Assembly (NCBI GenBank): GCA_020831965.1
Contig: JAFIFP010000004.1
Location: forward strand, 62,001-126,000
Length of the DNA: 64,000 bases
Source: Idiomarina sp.
Lineage (GTDB): Bacteria; Pseudomonadota; Gammaproteobacteria; Enterobacterales; Alteromonadaceae
Reading direction: 5' to 3'
Numbering within the stretch: position 1 is the stretch's first letter; each line of letters begins with the position of its first letter. The notes beneath the pieces were generated by a model. The model saw nothing but the letters and a program-made list of their open reading frames with translations, had not been told where the DNA came from and did no database searches. The position numbers were made by a program, and so were the translations under genes. Of the stretch, positions 1 through 11,384 are shown piece after piece.

Positions 1-2
1 GC

Positions 3-149
3 TTAGTGAAAGTTTTAACTTGGTGCGATAACGAATGGGGCTTTGCCAATCGAATGCTCGATTCGGCAGCTGACATTGGTCGCCTTCTTGGTGAGTTCCC
101 TGCGGACGTTGGTAGCACTTCAGTAAAAGGAAATAACAATGACCATTAA
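3..149 (+). CDS. Type I glyceraldehyde-3-phosphate / erythrose-4-phosphate dehydrogenase, C-terminal end (partial)
   Basis: Only the last 48 codons are in the window; the reading frame is open from the left edge and stops at 147-149. The visible [14 protein letters not shown] stretch is the C-terminal signature of NAD(P)-dependent aldehyde dehydrogenases of the GapA/Epd family. The form with CDNEWG, rather than YDNETG, is what I associate with Epd (erythrose-4-phosphate dehydrogenase, pyridoxal phosphate synthesis) and GapB-like enzymes. The order epd-pgk-fba is the usual gammaproteobacterial cluster, which supports Epd. The tail overlaps the start of pgk by 11 bp, suggesting translational coupling. 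Epd and Gap cannot be separated firmly from this fragment, so no symbol is assigned. Confidence 0.85.
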   Translation, partial: LVKVLTWCDNEWGFANRMLDSAADIGRLLGEFPADVGSTSVKGNNNDH

Positions 150-1320
150 GTTCATGAGTGATATGGATTTACGCGGCAAACGCGTATTGATTCGTGAAGA
201 TTTGAACGTACCGGTGAAAGCAGGTCGAGTAACCTCCGATGCGCGTTTACGGGCCGCATTACCGGCGCTGCAGTCCGCGCTGGAACAGGGTGCGAAAGTC
301 ATGGTGATGTCTCACCTAGGGCGTCCAGAGGAAGGTGAGTTTAACGAAGAGTTTTCGATGGCGCCGGTGGTGCGGTACTTGGCTGAGCACCTAAAATTCC
401 CGGTGCGCCTCGAAAGTAATTATCTCGATGGGGTGGACGTCGCAGGCGGTGAGCTCGTCGTGTTTGAAAACGTCCGCTTCAATGTGGGTGAGAAAAAGAA
501 TGACCCGACGCTAGCAAAGAAGCTCGCGGCCTTATGCGACATTTTCGTGATGGATGCATTTGGCACTGCGCATCGTGCCCAGGCATCAACTTATGGTGTG
601 GCACAGTATGCGCCTGTCGCTTGCGCCGGTCCGCTCTTGGCTGAAGAGCTCCGCGCGCTAGGCTTGGCTTTAGAAAACCCGAAGCGTCCGTTAGTGGCTA
701 TTGTCGGCGGCTCGAAAGTGTCGACCAAGCTGATGGTATTGAACTCACTGGTGCGAAAAGTCGATCAATTGATTGTGGGTGGTGGCATTGCGAATACTTT
801 CATTGCATCTCAGCAGTTGCCAATTGGTAAGTCTTTGTTCGAAGCCGATTTGGTGAAAGAGGCCGCCCGTTTGTCTGAGTCAGCGAAAACACGTGGCGCT
901 GAAATCCCGATTCCAACGGACGTTGTTGTGGGCGATCGCTTCGCTGAGGATGCCCAGGCAACGACCAAAGTTGTGGCAGACGTGGGTGCGGATGACCTGA
1001 TTTTTGATATCGGCCCAGAGACTGCCGAACATTTGGCATCATTGCTGAAAAACGCGGGAACTATTGTCTGGAATGGTCCTGTCGGTGTGTTCGAATTTGA
1101 CCAGTTTGGTGAGGGAACAAAAACCCTAGCCATGGCGATTGCAGAAAGTGATGCGTTTAGTATTGCGGGCGGCGGCGACACGCTGGCGGCCATCGACAAA
1201 TATGGTATCGCAGACAAAATTTCATACATTTCAACCGGAGGCGGTGCCTTTTTAGAGTTTTTAGAAGGCAAAACCTTACCTGCGGTTGCAATCCTGCATG
1301 CGCGTGGGCAAGATTCTTAA
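139..1320 (+). CDS. pgk: Phosphoglycerate kinase
   Basis: Cytoplasmic glycolytic/gluconeogenic enzyme that transfers phosphate between 1,3-bisphosphoglycerate and ADP. The 393-residue length is normal for the bacterial family (about 390). Visible signatures are REDLNVP near residues 19-25, SHLGRP at 58-63, DAFGTAHR in the N-terminal substrate domain, GGSKVSTK at the interdomain nucleotide site, WNGPVGVFE, and the C-terminal GGGDTLAA and [14 protein letters not shown] blocks. The start lies inside the end of the upstream dehydrogenase gene with AAAGGAAA just before it, consistent with coupled translation. fba follows after 43 bp with its own strong Shine-Dalgarno site, so the three genes probably form one operon. 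Confidence 0.98.
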   Translation: MTIKFMSDMDLRGKRVLIREDLNVPVKAGRVTSDARLRAALPALQSALEQGAKVMVMSHLGRPEEGEFNEEFSMAPVVRYLAEHLKFPVRLESNYLDGVDVAGGELVVFENVRFNVGEKKNDPTLAKKLAALCDIFVMDAFGTAHRAQASTYGVAQYAPVACAGPLLAEELRALGLALENPKRPLVAIVGGSKVSTKLMVLNSLVRKVDQLIVGGGIANTFIASQQLPIGKSLFEADLVKEAARLSESAKTRGAEIPIPTDVVVGDRFAEDAQATTKVVADVGADDLIFDIGPETAEHLASLLKNAGTIVWNGPVGVFEFDQFGEGTKTLAMAIAESDAFSIAGGGDTLAAIDKYGIADKISYISTGGGAFLEFLEGKTLPAVAILHARGQDS

Positions 1321-1363
1321 TTATCGCTAGCGCAATGCATATTAAAAATTAAAGGAGTATTTC

Positions 1364-2428
1364 ATGGCCCTCATTTCACTACGCCAATTGCTGGATCACG
1401 CTGCCGAGCACGATTACGGCGTGCCAGCATTTAACGTAAACAACTTAGAGCAAATGCGCGCCATTATGGAAGCGGCAGACGAGACAGATAGCCCGGTGAT
1501 AGTGCAGGCTTCGGCAGGTGCTCGGAAATATGCAGGCGCGCCGTTTTTACGTCATCTTATTTTGGCAGCGGTTGAAGAGTTTCCCCATATTCCAGTGGTG
1601 ATGCACCAAGACCATGGCACCTCACCTGCGATTTGTCAGCGCTCGATTCAACTGGGCTTTAGCTCGGTCATGATGGACGGCTCGCTGCACGAAGACGGCA
1701 AGACACCTGCGGACTATGACTATAATGTGGATGTAACCCGTCGTGTGGTGGAGATGGCACATGCGTGTGGTGTGTCAGTTGAAGGCGAATTGGGTTGTTT
1801 GGGCTCACTAGAAACCGGTCAAGCGGGCGAGGAAGATGGTGTTGGCGCAGAGGGTACACTAAGTCACGACCAGTTGTTGACTGACCCGGAAGAAGCGGCA
1901 GATTTCGTGAAAGCGACACAAGTTGACGCCTTAGCTATTGCCTGCGGTACCTCGCACGGTGCTTATAAATTCTCGCGTCCACCTACGGGCGATATTTTGG
2001 CTATCGATCGCATTAAAGATATTCATGCCCGCATTCCAAACACCCACTTGGTAATGCATGGTTCATCGTCGGTTCCGCAAGAGTGGTTGGCAATTATCAA
2101 CGAATTCGGCGGCGAAATTGCAGAAACGTACGGCGTGCCGGTTGAGCAAATTCAGGAAGGGATCCGCCATGGTGTGCGTAAGGTCAATATTGATACGGAC
2201 TTGCGTCTCGCATCAACCGGAGCGGTGCGTCAGTTCCTTGCGCAGAATCGCTCTGAGTTTGATCCGCGTAAATTCCTTGCGGTGGCAACGAAGGCCATGA
2301 AAGACATTTGTCTGGACCGCTATCAAGCTTTTGGTACTGCCGGCAACGCAAGCAAGATTCGCGCGAAGTCATTAGAAACCATGTTCACCTTGTATGAGCG
2401 TGGTGAATTGAAGGCTGTCGTAAAGTAA
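1364..2428 (+). CDS. fba: Class II fructose-bisphosphate aldolase (Calvin-cycle subtype form)
   Basis: Zn-dependent aldolase that interconverts fructose-1,6-bisphosphate with dihydroxyacetone phosphate and glyceraldehyde-3-phosphate. The metal-binding HQDHG lies at residues 81-85. Further family blocks are [40 protein letters not shown] and KVNIDTDLR. The 354-residue length and the GSSSVPQ form fit the CbbA-like subfamily found in many gammaproteobacteria, not the 359-residue E. coli FbaA branch; this subfamily choice is from memory of the family. An AAAGGAG ribosome-binding site precedes the ATG. It is the third gene of the epd/gap-pgk-fba cluster. Confidence 0.97.
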   Translation: MALISLRQLLDHAAEHDYGVPAFNVNNLEQMRAIMEAADETDSPVIVQASAGARKYAGAPFLRHLILAAVEEFPHIPVVMHQDHGTSPAICQRSIQLGFSSVMMDGSLHEDGKTPADYDYNVDVTRRVVEMAHACGVSVEGELGCLGSLETGQAGEEDGVGAEGTLSHDQLLTDPEEAADFVKATQVDALAIACGTSHGAYKFSRPPTGDILAIDRIKDIHARIPNTHLVMHGSSSVPQEWLAIINEFGGEIAETYGVPVEQIQEGIRHGVRKVNIDTDLRLASTGAVRQFLAQNRSEFDPRKFLAVATKAMKDICLDRYQAFGTAGNASKIRAKSLETMFTLYERGELKAVVK

Positions 2429-2446
2429 ATCTTTAAGACCGAGACT

Positions 2447-2504
2447 GCTCCGACTTATTTTCCATGCTGATTTGCATAGAGATAGGCGGAGCGGGACGTT
2501 TTTT
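2447..2504 (+). terminator. Possible terminator after fba
   Basis: GCTCCG at 2447-2452 pairs with CGGAGC at 2487-2492, enclosing a smaller ATGC/GCAT hairpin, and a run of six T lies at 2499-2504. The stem is short, the loop is long and six bases separate stem and T-run, so this is a weak candidate that fits the end of the pgk-fba transcript. Confidence 0.35.
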
Positions 2505-2582
2505 ATACATTAGGGGTACGCTAGCCCTTGTTGATTTGGTAGACTATGTCATTCGGCATACCGATAGTCTCTGGGGGACGTT

Positions 2583-3368
2583 GTGCGACTGATACTTATT
2601 GCAGCGGCATTATTTAGTACCGCTACCGTGGCTGCTCCAGCCAATTTTATGTTTGATGATATTCAAGACCGTGACCCAGCGGCACGTGGTGATCGTTGGC
2701 GCGCAAGCGCTGAGATTGGTGTTCTGTTGCGTTCTGGCAACACGGACTCCCGCTCTTGGAAAGGTAAACTCGACTTATCCCGTGATACCGAATTTTGGCG
2801 CCATCGGGCAGTACTCGACTACTACCGACAAGAGCGCAAAAATTTAGACGGTGTGACAGTCATCGACGCGGACCGCATGTTCTTGTCGGCTCAGTCAAAC
2901 CGTAAGTTTGGTGAAGGTAATCATTCATCACTCTTTATCTATACCTCGTACGAGGACGATGCCCTTAATAGTTACGAGTATCAGTCGACGATTGCGGCAG
3001 GTTATGGTGCTCGCTATGTCCATAGTGACGATATCTTCGCCGATTTCGAAATTGGTCCGGGTTTGTCGTTCGATAAACGTCGTGACACCGGTGAAACAGA
3101 TACCGATATGATTGTGCGGATGGCTGCAAACATTGATTGGCAGCTGTCGGAAACCGCGCGTTTCACGCAACTGCTATCGACCGAAATTGGTGATGACAAT
3201 ACCCGTTCGCGGGCGGTGTCGGCATTGACAGCGAATATTAATTCGCGTCTCGCCATGCGTTTGTCGCTCACCTTGACCCACAACTCGACTGTTTTCCAAC
3301 AGCCGAATGGTCGTATTCCTGAGAAGCTCGATACTGAAACTGCGGTTACCCTTGTTTACACCTTCTAA
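2583..3368 (+). CDS. DUF481 (YdiY-like) outer membrane protein
   Basis: A 261-residue exported protein. Residues 1-18 form a signal peptide ending in VAA before the mature APANF. The rest is rich in alternating polar and aromatic residues and ends in TLVYTF, a typical C-terminal outer-membrane beta-strand with terminal Phe. The segment ASAEIGVLLRSGNTDSRSWKG is the opening of DUF481/YdiY family barrels, sometimes called salt-induced outer membrane proteins; the molecular role is unknown. The start is GTG at 2583 with GGGGGAC about 6 bases upstream. A cyclic-nucleotide-binding gene follows 15 bp later and is probably co-transcribed. Confidence 0.85.
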   Translation: MRLILIAAALFSTATVAAPANFMFDDIQDRDPAARGDRWRASAEIGVLLRSGNTDSRSWKGKLDLSRDTEFWRHRAVLDYYRQERKNLDGVTVIDADRMFLSAQSNRKFGEGNHSSLFIYTSYEDDALNSYEYQSTIAAGYGARYVHSDDIFADFEIGPGLSFDKRRDTGETDTDMIVRMAANIDWQLSETARFTQLLSTEIGDDNTRSRAVSALTANINSRLAMRLSLTLTHNSTVFQQPNGRIPEKLDTETAVTLVYTF

Positions 3369-3383
3369 GCCACTTCCACAGCG

Positions 3384-3839
3384 ATGAATCGTGTTGACAA
3401 CATTTCAGGTCTGAAACTGCTGGAAATTCTAAATCGACTCGATTTTTTCCGGCAGTTTTCTCAAGAAGAACGGCGCGTGCTTCTTGAAGACAAACTCCAA
3501 GTTTATTTCTGTAAGCGCGGCTTTCATGTTTTCCGCGAAGGCGAGATCGACTCGACCTTCTATCTTGTATTGAGTGGGCGTATTCGCATTGTCCAACGCA
3601 CCCGAGATCGCGTATTGGGCACAGTTTCAGCCGGGCAGTTTCTTGGCGAAGGGGCTTTTGTCACTATGGCGCCTCGCAGTGCCTCCGCATTAGCGGAAGA
3701 GGACGCCGTGGTGTTGCGGATCGACAGTAAAGCACTGAAATCTCTGTCTGCGACCATGCGTGAGAAAGTGAAAGACGCCATTATTGCGGGTATGGCCAAA
3801 CGTATTGTTCATCTGAACGAGCGTTTACAAAACGTATAA
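3384..3839 (+). CDS. Cyclic nucleotide-binding domain protein (no output domain)
   Basis: A 151-residue protein made almost entirely of one cNMP-binding (Crp-type) beta-roll. The entry HVFREGEIDSTFYLVLSGRIRI and the phosphate-binding cassette GEGAFVTMAPRSASALAEED are visible; the cassette keeps the Gly-Glu pair and the Pro-Arg-Ser that contact the cyclic phosphate. No helix-turn-helix or enzymatic domain follows, only a C-terminal helix, so it is not a Crp-like transcription factor in this form. It could be a stand-alone regulator acting by protein contact. It follows the DUF481 gene closely. Its partner and ligand are not evident from sequence. Confidence 0.8.
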   Translation: MNRVDNISGLKLLEILNRLDFFRQFSQEERRVLLEDKLQVYFCKRGFHVFREGEIDSTFYLVLSGRIRIVQRTRDRVLGTVSAGQFLGEGAFVTMAPRSASALAEEDAVVLRIDSKALKSLSATMREKVKDAIIAGMAKRIVHLNERLQNV

Positions 3840-3975
3840 CTTTCCCAGCCACGTACTCCTTTGTTGCTCGCGCTATTGGCCAATCTGTATCAGGTGCCGA
3901 ACGGGTCTTCAAATGGTATGATCGGCCACTTATTTTTATGAACAGAGATGCTGTGGTCCGCAGATGCAACGTAAT

Positions 3976-6157
<2,182 letters not shown>

Positions 6158-6274
6158 AAATCTTGCGCTTACTAGGGCTGTTGCCCACAATGATTGAGAT
6201 TCCAGCAAAGAAACCGGTTAGAATCAGCTTGAAATAGGTAAAGAAAGCTAAGCTTTCGTCGAAAAAGAATAATA

Positions 6275-6289
6275 CCGACAGTCTGTCGG
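6275..6289. repeat. Perfect 7-bp inverted repeat upstream of the PilZ gene
   Basis: CCGACAG at 6275-6281 and CTGTCGG at 6283-6289 form a near-perfect palindrome around one central T, 27 bp before the PilZ gene start. No T-run follows, so it is not a terminator. It could be an operator for a dimeric regulator or a small hairpin in the 5' leader. A second small inverted repeat, GAAAGCT/AGCTTTC, lies at 6243-6257. Confidence 0.5.
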
Positions 6290-6315
6290 ACTGAATTTCA
6301 GGGAGTCGCAAACGG

Positions 6316-7017
6316 ATGAGCTCGGATGGTTTTTCAGCTTCACTTCGACCCGTGCCGGTTGAGATGGAGCTTAGGTTTGGCACGCACAATGAGCGTGTGA
6401 AAGGGCTATTGGTTGGACAGCGACAAAGCGAATACTTAATCGTTGAAATCTCCAAAAAGTACAACTGGAACGAAGTTCACGATTGGTTTGCTACCTGTGC
6501 AACTGTGGTCATTCGAGGCGTTCTCGATCAAGGTGAGATCGTTGCTGCTGCCACTGGTTTTTTAAGCGCAATTGCGCGGCCTCAGCGAATGGTGTTCTTG
6601 CAGTATCCAAAGCGTTTCGAGGCGCGAGGATTACGCCAAGCACCACGTCTGGAAGTAGACTTGGACTGCATTGTGCGCGGCGCACCAAATGTGCCGTCAC
6701 CTTTCCCTGCGGACTCTAGTGTCACTGAAATTCGTGGTGCCGTGAAGGATATTTCTCGCGGCGGCATGGGATTTAGTGGGAAATTGAATGAACCATTCGA
6801 CGTCGAAAAATTGAATGGCTCTGTCATTGAATTGACCGTTCTCGATGGCGATAAGGTGTTGCTGAAAACGCTTGCAGAGGTCCGTGGCGCTAAAGTTTCA
6901 GCCACTCAAGTGCTGACCATGGGAATGCTGGTGGATAAGCGTGACAAAGCTTATGCTGACGCTTTGGACAACCTAGTACTGCATTCAAAACTGATCAAAC
7001 AGGCATTGCACGGATAG
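6316..7017 (+). CDS. PilZ-domain c-di-GMP-binding protein (YcgR-like layout)
   Basis: A 233-residue cytoplasmic protein. The N-terminal half (about 1-110) looks like the YcgR-type PilZN beta domain. The C-terminal half holds a PilZ domain with both c-di-GMP signatures: RQAPR (RxxxR) near residue 112 and DISRGG (DxSxxG) near residue 149. Known relatives slow flagellar rotation or control secretion after binding c-di-GMP. Both binding motifs are intact, so ligand binding is likely. The gene stands alone between tgt and rpsU; an AGGGAG site precedes ATG 6316. A GGDEF cyclase at 21.1 kb and pomAB at 50.9 kb in the same window make a motility role plausible, but this is inference. Confidence 0.85.
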   Translation: MSSDGFSASLRPVPVEMELRFGTHNERVKGLLVGQRQSEYLIVEISKKYNWNEVHDWFATCATVVIRGVLDQGEIVAAATGFLSAIARPQRMVFLQYPKRFEARGLRQAPRLEVDLDCIVRGAPNVPSPFPADSSVTEIRGAVKDISRGGMGFSGKLNEPFDVEKLNGSVIELTVLDGDKVLLKTLAEVRGAKVSATQVLTMGMLVDKRDKAYADALDNLVLHSKLIKQALHG

Positions 7018-7033
7018 AAATTTGATCTAAGGC

Positions 7034-7062
7034 TTTACATGTGGGTCTGGGTTGATTAAAAT
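7034..7062 (+). promoter_or_regulatory. Sigma-70 promoter for rpsU-dnaG-rpoD
   Basis: TTTACA at 7034-7039 (-35) and TAAAAT at 7057-7062 (-10) are separated by exactly 17 bp. The position, about 70 bp before the rpsU start, fits the main promoter of the macromolecular synthesis operon. Confidence 0.65.
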
Positions 7063-7121
7063 TCAGCACCAATTTTTTCCGTGTTTGGTTAATTGACAAC
7101 CAACTTAGTTAACGATTTTGA

Positions 7122-7349
<228 letters not shown>

Positions 7350-7364
7350 GCTTTAAGAACACTG

Positions 7365-7391
7365 AAAAGCCGTGCTCAGCACGGTTTTTTT
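7365..7391 (+). terminator. Terminator/attenuator between rpsU and dnaG
   Basis: CCGTGC at 7370-7375 pairs with GCACGG at 7379-7384 across a TCA loop, extended by A/T pairs, and is followed by seven T. This is the counterpart of the internal terminator known between rpsU and dnaG in E. coli. Confidence 0.85.
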
Positions 7392-7476
7392 ATGCCTGTG
7401 TTTTCGAAAGCAATGTTTTCAAAAGCTTTGGTGTCGATGGCTGTTTTTTTCGTCCTTTAAAGAGTAAATTAGCACC

Positions 7477-9237
7477 ATGGCTGGACTCATTCCGAAAGAC
7501 TTTATTCAAGATCTGATAGCCCGCGCGGATATTTATTCTGTCGTGGACAGTCGCGTGCGGCTGAAAAAAGCGGGTCGGAATTATCAAGCCTGTTGCCCAT
7601 TCCATAGTGAAAAATCACCTTCCTTTACCGTAGCTCCCGATAAGCAGTTCTATCATTGTTTTGGCTGTGGCGCCCATGGCAATGCGCTGGACTTCATCAT
7701 GGAGTATGATGGGCTTGAGTTCCCAGATGCCGTGGAAGAGCTGGCTTCGGAACTTGGTTTAGAAGTTCCGCGCGAAGCTCCGAAGCATGGCGGTAAAACG
7801 CGTGATCGTGCCGAGATCGCTGATGATTTCGAGTTGATGGAGCAGGTCACCCGATTCTTTAGTCGACAATTACGCGAGCACGCCAACTCGCCCAAGGTAA
7901 TTGAGTACCTGAAAGGCCGTGGTTTGTCTGGGGAAGTTGTGAAAGCCTTTGGCATTGGTTATGCGCCAGATCAATGGGATGGGGCATTGCGTCAGTTTGG
8001 TGGCTCGAAGCAGAAAGAAGAACAACTCCTCGCCCTCAAGGTCATCACTGAGAATGAGAAAGGTCGCCGGTTCGATTTCTTCCGCGACCGCATTATGTTT
8101 CCTATTCGAGACCGCCGTGGACGTGTGGTTGGTTTCGGTGGGCGAGTGATGGACTCAGATCAAGGGCCCAAGTACTTAAACTCTCCTGAAACGCGATTAT
8201 TTCATAAAGGCCGTGAGCTTTACGGCTTTCATGAAATGAAAAGCCAGGAACGGCAGCCTGAGCAAGTGTTTATTGTTGAAGGCTATATGGATGTGGTCGC
8301 GCTGGCGCAGCATGGCGTACATAACGCCGTCGCAGCACTTGGCACCGCCGCTACTCCTGATCATCTGCAGTTACTCTTTCGCCAAACCAGCCGTGTGGTC
8401 TGTTGTTTCGATGGCGATCGTGCTGGACGCGATGCGGCGTGGCGGGCTATGGAAAATGCCTTGCCCTTATTGAAGGACGGTCAGGATTTACGATTCCTAT
8501 TCTTACCGGACGGCGAAGACCCGGATTCCATTGTACGCAAGGAAGGCAAGGATGGTTTCTTGCAACGAGCGGCGCAGTCCGTGTCGTTACGGCGCTATTT
8601 CTTCGACCATTTGGCGGAGCAAGCGGATCTTACGCAAGACGCAGGCAGAGCGGCGCTCGTAGCTTCTGCGAAGCCGCTGATAGAGAAGATGCCGAGCGAA
8701 TTTTATCGTCAACTGCTGTTGGAAGAACTTGCTCGCCGTGTCGGTCGTGATGTTTCTCAGTTAGAGAAGATGATTGCAAAGCCGAGCCGCCCCATGCCGC
8801 AGGGTTCGGAAGACAAGCAGAAGTACACGCCTATTGTGCGGGCCATGGGATTGCTACTACAACACCCTTGGCTGGCACATAAAGTGCCAGTGAATGATGC
8901 TCTGGCGCAGCTTAAACTCGAAGGCGCTAAGGTGTTTGTTGCCATGCATCGGCAAGCCTCTGCGCGAGAACTGACGACCGCTGCGATGCTCGAAGGATGG
9001 CGGGGAACGCGTCATGAGGAGGCACTGCGGCGTTTGGCACAGTGGGATCATCAAGTTTTGGAAGAAAATGTAGAGCGCGAGTTCTATGAAACGTATACGT
9101 TTTTGATCGACCGTTATTTGGAGCAACGCTATGAAGAACTGCAAGCCTTGCCCAAGGAGCAGCTGACGCGAGAACGCTTGCAAGAAATGGAACAACTTCT
9201 ACGCGCGTTAAAGCGCACAACAAACCCGGCAAATTAA
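7477..9237 (+). CDS. dnaG: DNA primase
   Basis: Synthesises RNA primers at the replication fork. 586 residues (E. coli 581). The N-terminal CHC2 zinc finger is visible as CCPFHSEKSPSF followed by HCFGCGAHG, roughly residues 38-65. The central catalytic core carries the TOPRIM acidic motifs in VEGYMDVVAL and CFDGDRAGRDAA. The C-terminal segment after about residue 440 is the helical DnaB-binding region. The gene is the second of the macromolecular synthesis operon, after the rpsU terminator and before rpoD. Its ATG has no strong Shine-Dalgarno site, in keeping with low primase expression. Confidence 0.98.
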   Translation: MAGLIPKDFIQDLIARADIYSVVDSRVRLKKAGRNYQACCPFHSEKSPSFTVAPDKQFYHCFGCGAHGNALDFIMEYDGLEFPDAVEELASELGLEVPREAPKHGGKTRDRAEIADDFELMEQVTRFFSRQLREHANSPKVIEYLKGRGLSGEVVKAFGIGYAPDQWDGALRQFGGSKQKEEQLLALKVITENEKGRRFDFFRDRIMFPIRDRRGRVVGFGGRVMDSDQGPKYLNSPETRLFHKGRELYGFHEMKSQERQPEQVFIVEGYMDVVALAQHGVHNAVAALGTAATPDHLQLLFRQTSRVVCCFDGDRAGRDAAWRAMENALPLLKDGQDLRFLFLPDGEDPDSIVRKEGKDGFLQRAAQSVSLRRYFFDHLAEQADLTQDAGRAALVASAKPLIEKMPSEFYRQLLLEELARRVGRDVSQLEKMIAKPSRPMPQGSEDKQKYTPIVRAMGLLLQHPWLAHKVPVNDALAQLKLEGAKVFVAMHRQASARELTTAAMLEGWRGTRHEEALRRLAQWDHQVLEENVEREFYETYTFLIDRYLEQRYEELQALPKEQLTRERLQEMEQLLRALKRTTNPAN

Positions 9238-9278
9238 GCTAAAAAATAAAATCTCGGCTGGCTGAAAAACCGTATGTT

Positions 9279-9304
9279 TGTTATACTGTTCGGTCATTCC
9301 GAAC
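9279..9304 (+). promoter_or_regulatory. Possible rpoD-proximal promoter with leader hairpin
   Basis: TGTTATACT at 9279-9287 is an extended -10 (TGn plus TATACT); no convincing -35 lies 17 bp upstream. It is followed at once by an inverted repeat, GTTCGG 9288-9293 and CCGAAC 9299-9304, which would fall at the start of the transcript. An extra promoter before rpoD would match the heat-shock promoter arrangement known in E. coli only in position. Confidence 0.4.
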
Positions 9305-9339
9305 GAATCCCAGACATTTTTATTGAGGTGTTAGCCTGT

Positions 9340-11181
9340 ATGCAGACTCGGCAGTCGCAACTGAAACTTCTTATTGCCAAAGGCAAAGAGCAAGGGTATT
9401 TGACCTTTGCAGAGGTCAACGATCACTTACCTCAAGACATCGTCGATTCCGATCAGATCGAAGATATTATTCGCATGATCAACGACATGGGTATCAAAGT
9501 CTTTGAGCATGCGCCAGACGCTGATGACCTAATGATGAGCGAGGATTCTGCGGACGAAGATGCTGCAGAAGCTGCTGCGGCTGCGTTAGCGACCGTTGAG
9601 AGCGAAATCGGCCGGACCACAGATCCAGTGCGTATGTACATGCGTGAAATGGGTACTGTAGAGCTACTGACCCGTGAAGGTGAAATCGTCATTGCGAAGC
9701 GCATTGAGGAAGGCATCAATCAGGTTCAGTGTTCTGTTGCTGAATATCCAGAAGCTATTAACTTCCTGCTCGAACAGTGGGACGCCTTCGAAGCTGAACA
9801 AATTCGTTTAACTGAGATTATCTCTGGTTTTATCGACCCGAACGAGGTGGATGAAGCGCCAGTGAGTGCCACGCACGTGGGCTCTGAGTTGTCGACTGAT
9901 CAACTGAAAGAAGAAGACGACGACACGGATGATGACGATGACTCGGACGACGATGACACCGCAGATACGGGTATCGATCCAGAAGTTGCCCGTCAGAAGT
10001 TTACCGAACTGCGTGAGCAGTATGAGGCAACACGTCAGGCCATTGTGAAACATGGGCGTGACGACAAGAAAGCCCGTGTTGAGATTGATCAACTGAGCGA
10101 ATTGTTTAAGCAATTCCGTTTAGTGCCTAAGCAGTTTGACCGCTTAGTACGTGACATGCGTGAAATGATGGATCGCGTACGCGTACAAGAACGCCTCATC
10201 ATGAAGCTTTGTTTAGAGCAGTCTAAAGTGCCGAAGCGTATGTTTGTGCAAGCCTTTTCAGGCAATGAAACCAGCATGAGCTGGTTCGACGAATTAGTTG
10301 CGCGTGGCAGTGGTTGGGCTCCAACGCTTCAGGAACACCGTGGTGAAGTGGAGCGCTGCATTCAGAAATTGCGCTCTATCGCAGAAGAAACCGGTTTATC
10401 TATTGCGAAAGTAAAAGACATCAACCGTCGGATGTCGATTGGTGAAGCCAAAGCACGCAGAGCCAAGAAAGAAATGGTCGAGGCGAACTTGCGTTTGGTT
10501 ATCTCGATTGCGAAAAAGTATACCAACCGTGGTTTGCAGTTCCTGGACCTTATTCAGGAAGGGAACATTGGTTTGATGAAAGCGGTGGATAAGTTCGAAT
10601 ATCGCCGTGGTTATAAGTTCTCCACTTACGCGACGTGGTGGATTCGTCAGGCCATTACCCGGTCTATCGCGGACCAAGCCCGTACTATTCGTATTCCAGT
10701 GCATATGATTGAGACCATCAACAAACTCAACCGTATTTCGCGTCAGATGCTACAAGAGATGGGACGTGAGCCAAATCCTGAAGAATTAGCAGAACGTATG
10801 GCGATGCCAGAAGACAAGATCCGCAAGGTCTTGAAAATCGCCAAAGAGCCGATTTCCATGGAAACGCCTATTGGTGATGATGAAGATTCTCACTTGGGTG
10901 ACTTTATTGAGGACACGACGCTGGATCTGCCAGTGGACGCGGCGACCTCAGAAAGCTTGCAGAACGCAGTACGTGAAGTCCTTGGTGGCCTCACTGCGCG
11001 CGAAGCGAAAGTGTTGCGTATGCGTTTTGGTATCGACATGAACACTGACCATACGCTTGAGGAAGTCGGTAAGCAGTTCGACGTAACGCGTGAGCGGATT
11101 CGTCAGATCGAAGCGAAGGCATTACGCAAACTGCGTCATCCAAGCCGTAGCGAACAGCTCAAGAGCTTCCTCGACGAGTAA
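9340..11181 (+). CDS. rpoD: RNA polymerase primary sigma factor (sigma-70)
   Basis: Housekeeping sigma factor, 613 residues, the same length as in E. coli. Region 1.1 starts [23 protein letters not shown]. Region 1.2 contains [21 protein letters not shown]. The non-conserved region holds an acidic run of Glu/Asp near residues 190-210. Regions 2.3-2.4 ([18 protein letters not shown]) and 4.2 ([20 protein letters not shown]) are intact. An in-frame ATG at 9274 would add 22 residues, but ATG 9340 has GAGGTG upstream and matches the E. coli N-terminus, so it is preferred. Third gene of the rpsU-dnaG-rpoD operon, closed by a strong terminator. Confidence 0.98.
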   Translation: MQTRQSQLKLLIAKGKEQGYLTFAEVNDHLPQDIVDSDQIEDIIRMINDMGIKVFEHAPDADDLMMSEDSADEDAAEAAAAALATVESEIGRTTDPVRMYMREMGTVELLTREGEIVIAKRIEEGINQVQCSVAEYPEAINFLLEQWDAFEAEQIRLTEIISGFIDPNEVDEAPVSATHVGSELSTDQLKEEDDDTDDDDDSDDDDTADTGIDPEVARQKFTELREQYEATRQAIVKHGRDDKKARVEIDQLSELFKQFRLVPKQFDRLVRDMREMMDRVRVQERLIMKLCLEQSKVPKRMFVQAFSGNETSMSWFDELVARGSGWAPTLQEHRGEVERCIQKLRSIAEETGLSIAKVKDINRRMSIGEAKARRAKKEMVEANLRLVISIAKKYTNRGLQFLDLIQEGNIGLMKAVDKFEYRRGYKFSTYATWWIRQAITRSIADQARTIRIPVHMIETINKLNRISRQMLQEMGREPNPEELAERMAMPEDKIRKVLKIAKEPISMETPIGDDEDSHLGDFIEDTTLDLPVDAATSESLQNAVREVLGGLTAREAKVLRMRFGIDMNTDHTLEEVGKQFDVTRERIRQIEAKALRKLRHPSRSEQLKSFLDE

Positions 11182-11210
11182 GTCTGAGTTGGAACTGATT
11201 GTTTGACTAG

Positions 11211-11235
11211 AAAAGCGCCCAAGGGCGCTTTTTGT
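11211..11235 (+). terminator. Rho-independent terminator of the rpoD operon
   Basis: The sequence AAAAGCGCCC then AAGGGCGCTTTTT forms a GCGCC/GGCGC stem around a CAAG loop (about 11215-11229), flanked by A on the left and T on the right. It lies 30 bp after the rpoD stop. Confidence 0.9.
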
Positions 11236-11251
11236 TTGCGGGTGATTTGGG

Positions 11252-11257
11252 TATACT
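11252..11257 (+). promoter_or_regulatory. Probable -10 element of the tRNA-Ile2 gene
   Basis: TATACT lies 27 bp before the tRNA and is followed by the GC-rich TGCCGCCG, the kind of discriminator found in stringently controlled tRNA promoters. No good -35 is visible at 17 bp; the upstream T-rich stretch overlaps the rpoD terminator. Confidence 0.45.
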
Positions 11258-11284
11258 TGCCGCCGTTTCACAATTCCCCAGTAT

Positions 11285-11360
11285 GGCCCCTTAGCTCAGT
11301 GGTTAGAGCAGTCGACTCATAATCGATTGGTCCCCAGTTCAAATCTGGGAGGGGCCACCA
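11285..11360 (+). tRNA. tRNA-Ile2 (CAU anticodon, lysidine-modified)
   Basis: A full 76-nt cloverleaf including an encoded CCA. The acceptor stem is GGCCCCT/AGGGGCC, the D-arm GCTC/GAGC, the anticodon stem GTCGA/TCGAT with loop CTCATAA (anticodon CAT), and the T-arm CCCAG-TTCAAAT-CTGGG. The body closely matches the E. coli ileX/ileY tRNA from the acceptor through the anticodon arm, rather than initiator or elongator Met tRNA. It therefore should be modified by TilS to read AUA codons as Ile. It stands alone between rpoD and a convergent DUF4920 gene, with no integrase nearby. Confidence 0.95.
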
Positions 11361-11384
11361 TCTTCTGGTTTTTATCTAAATAAC

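Noticed and set aside
810-1271. 153-codon minus-strand open frame inside pgk
   Set aside because: It lies wholly within a clearly identified gene and its product resembles no family; it is a codon-bias shadow.
11285-11360. Reading the CAU tRNA as tRNA-Met
   Set aside because: Its acceptor stem and body match tRNA-Ile2 of E. coli rather than either Met tRNA, so the Ile2 assignment is better.
11285-11384. tRNA-Ile2 as an integration site of a genomic island
   Set aside because: No integrase, direct repeat of the tRNA end or island-like gene content follows.
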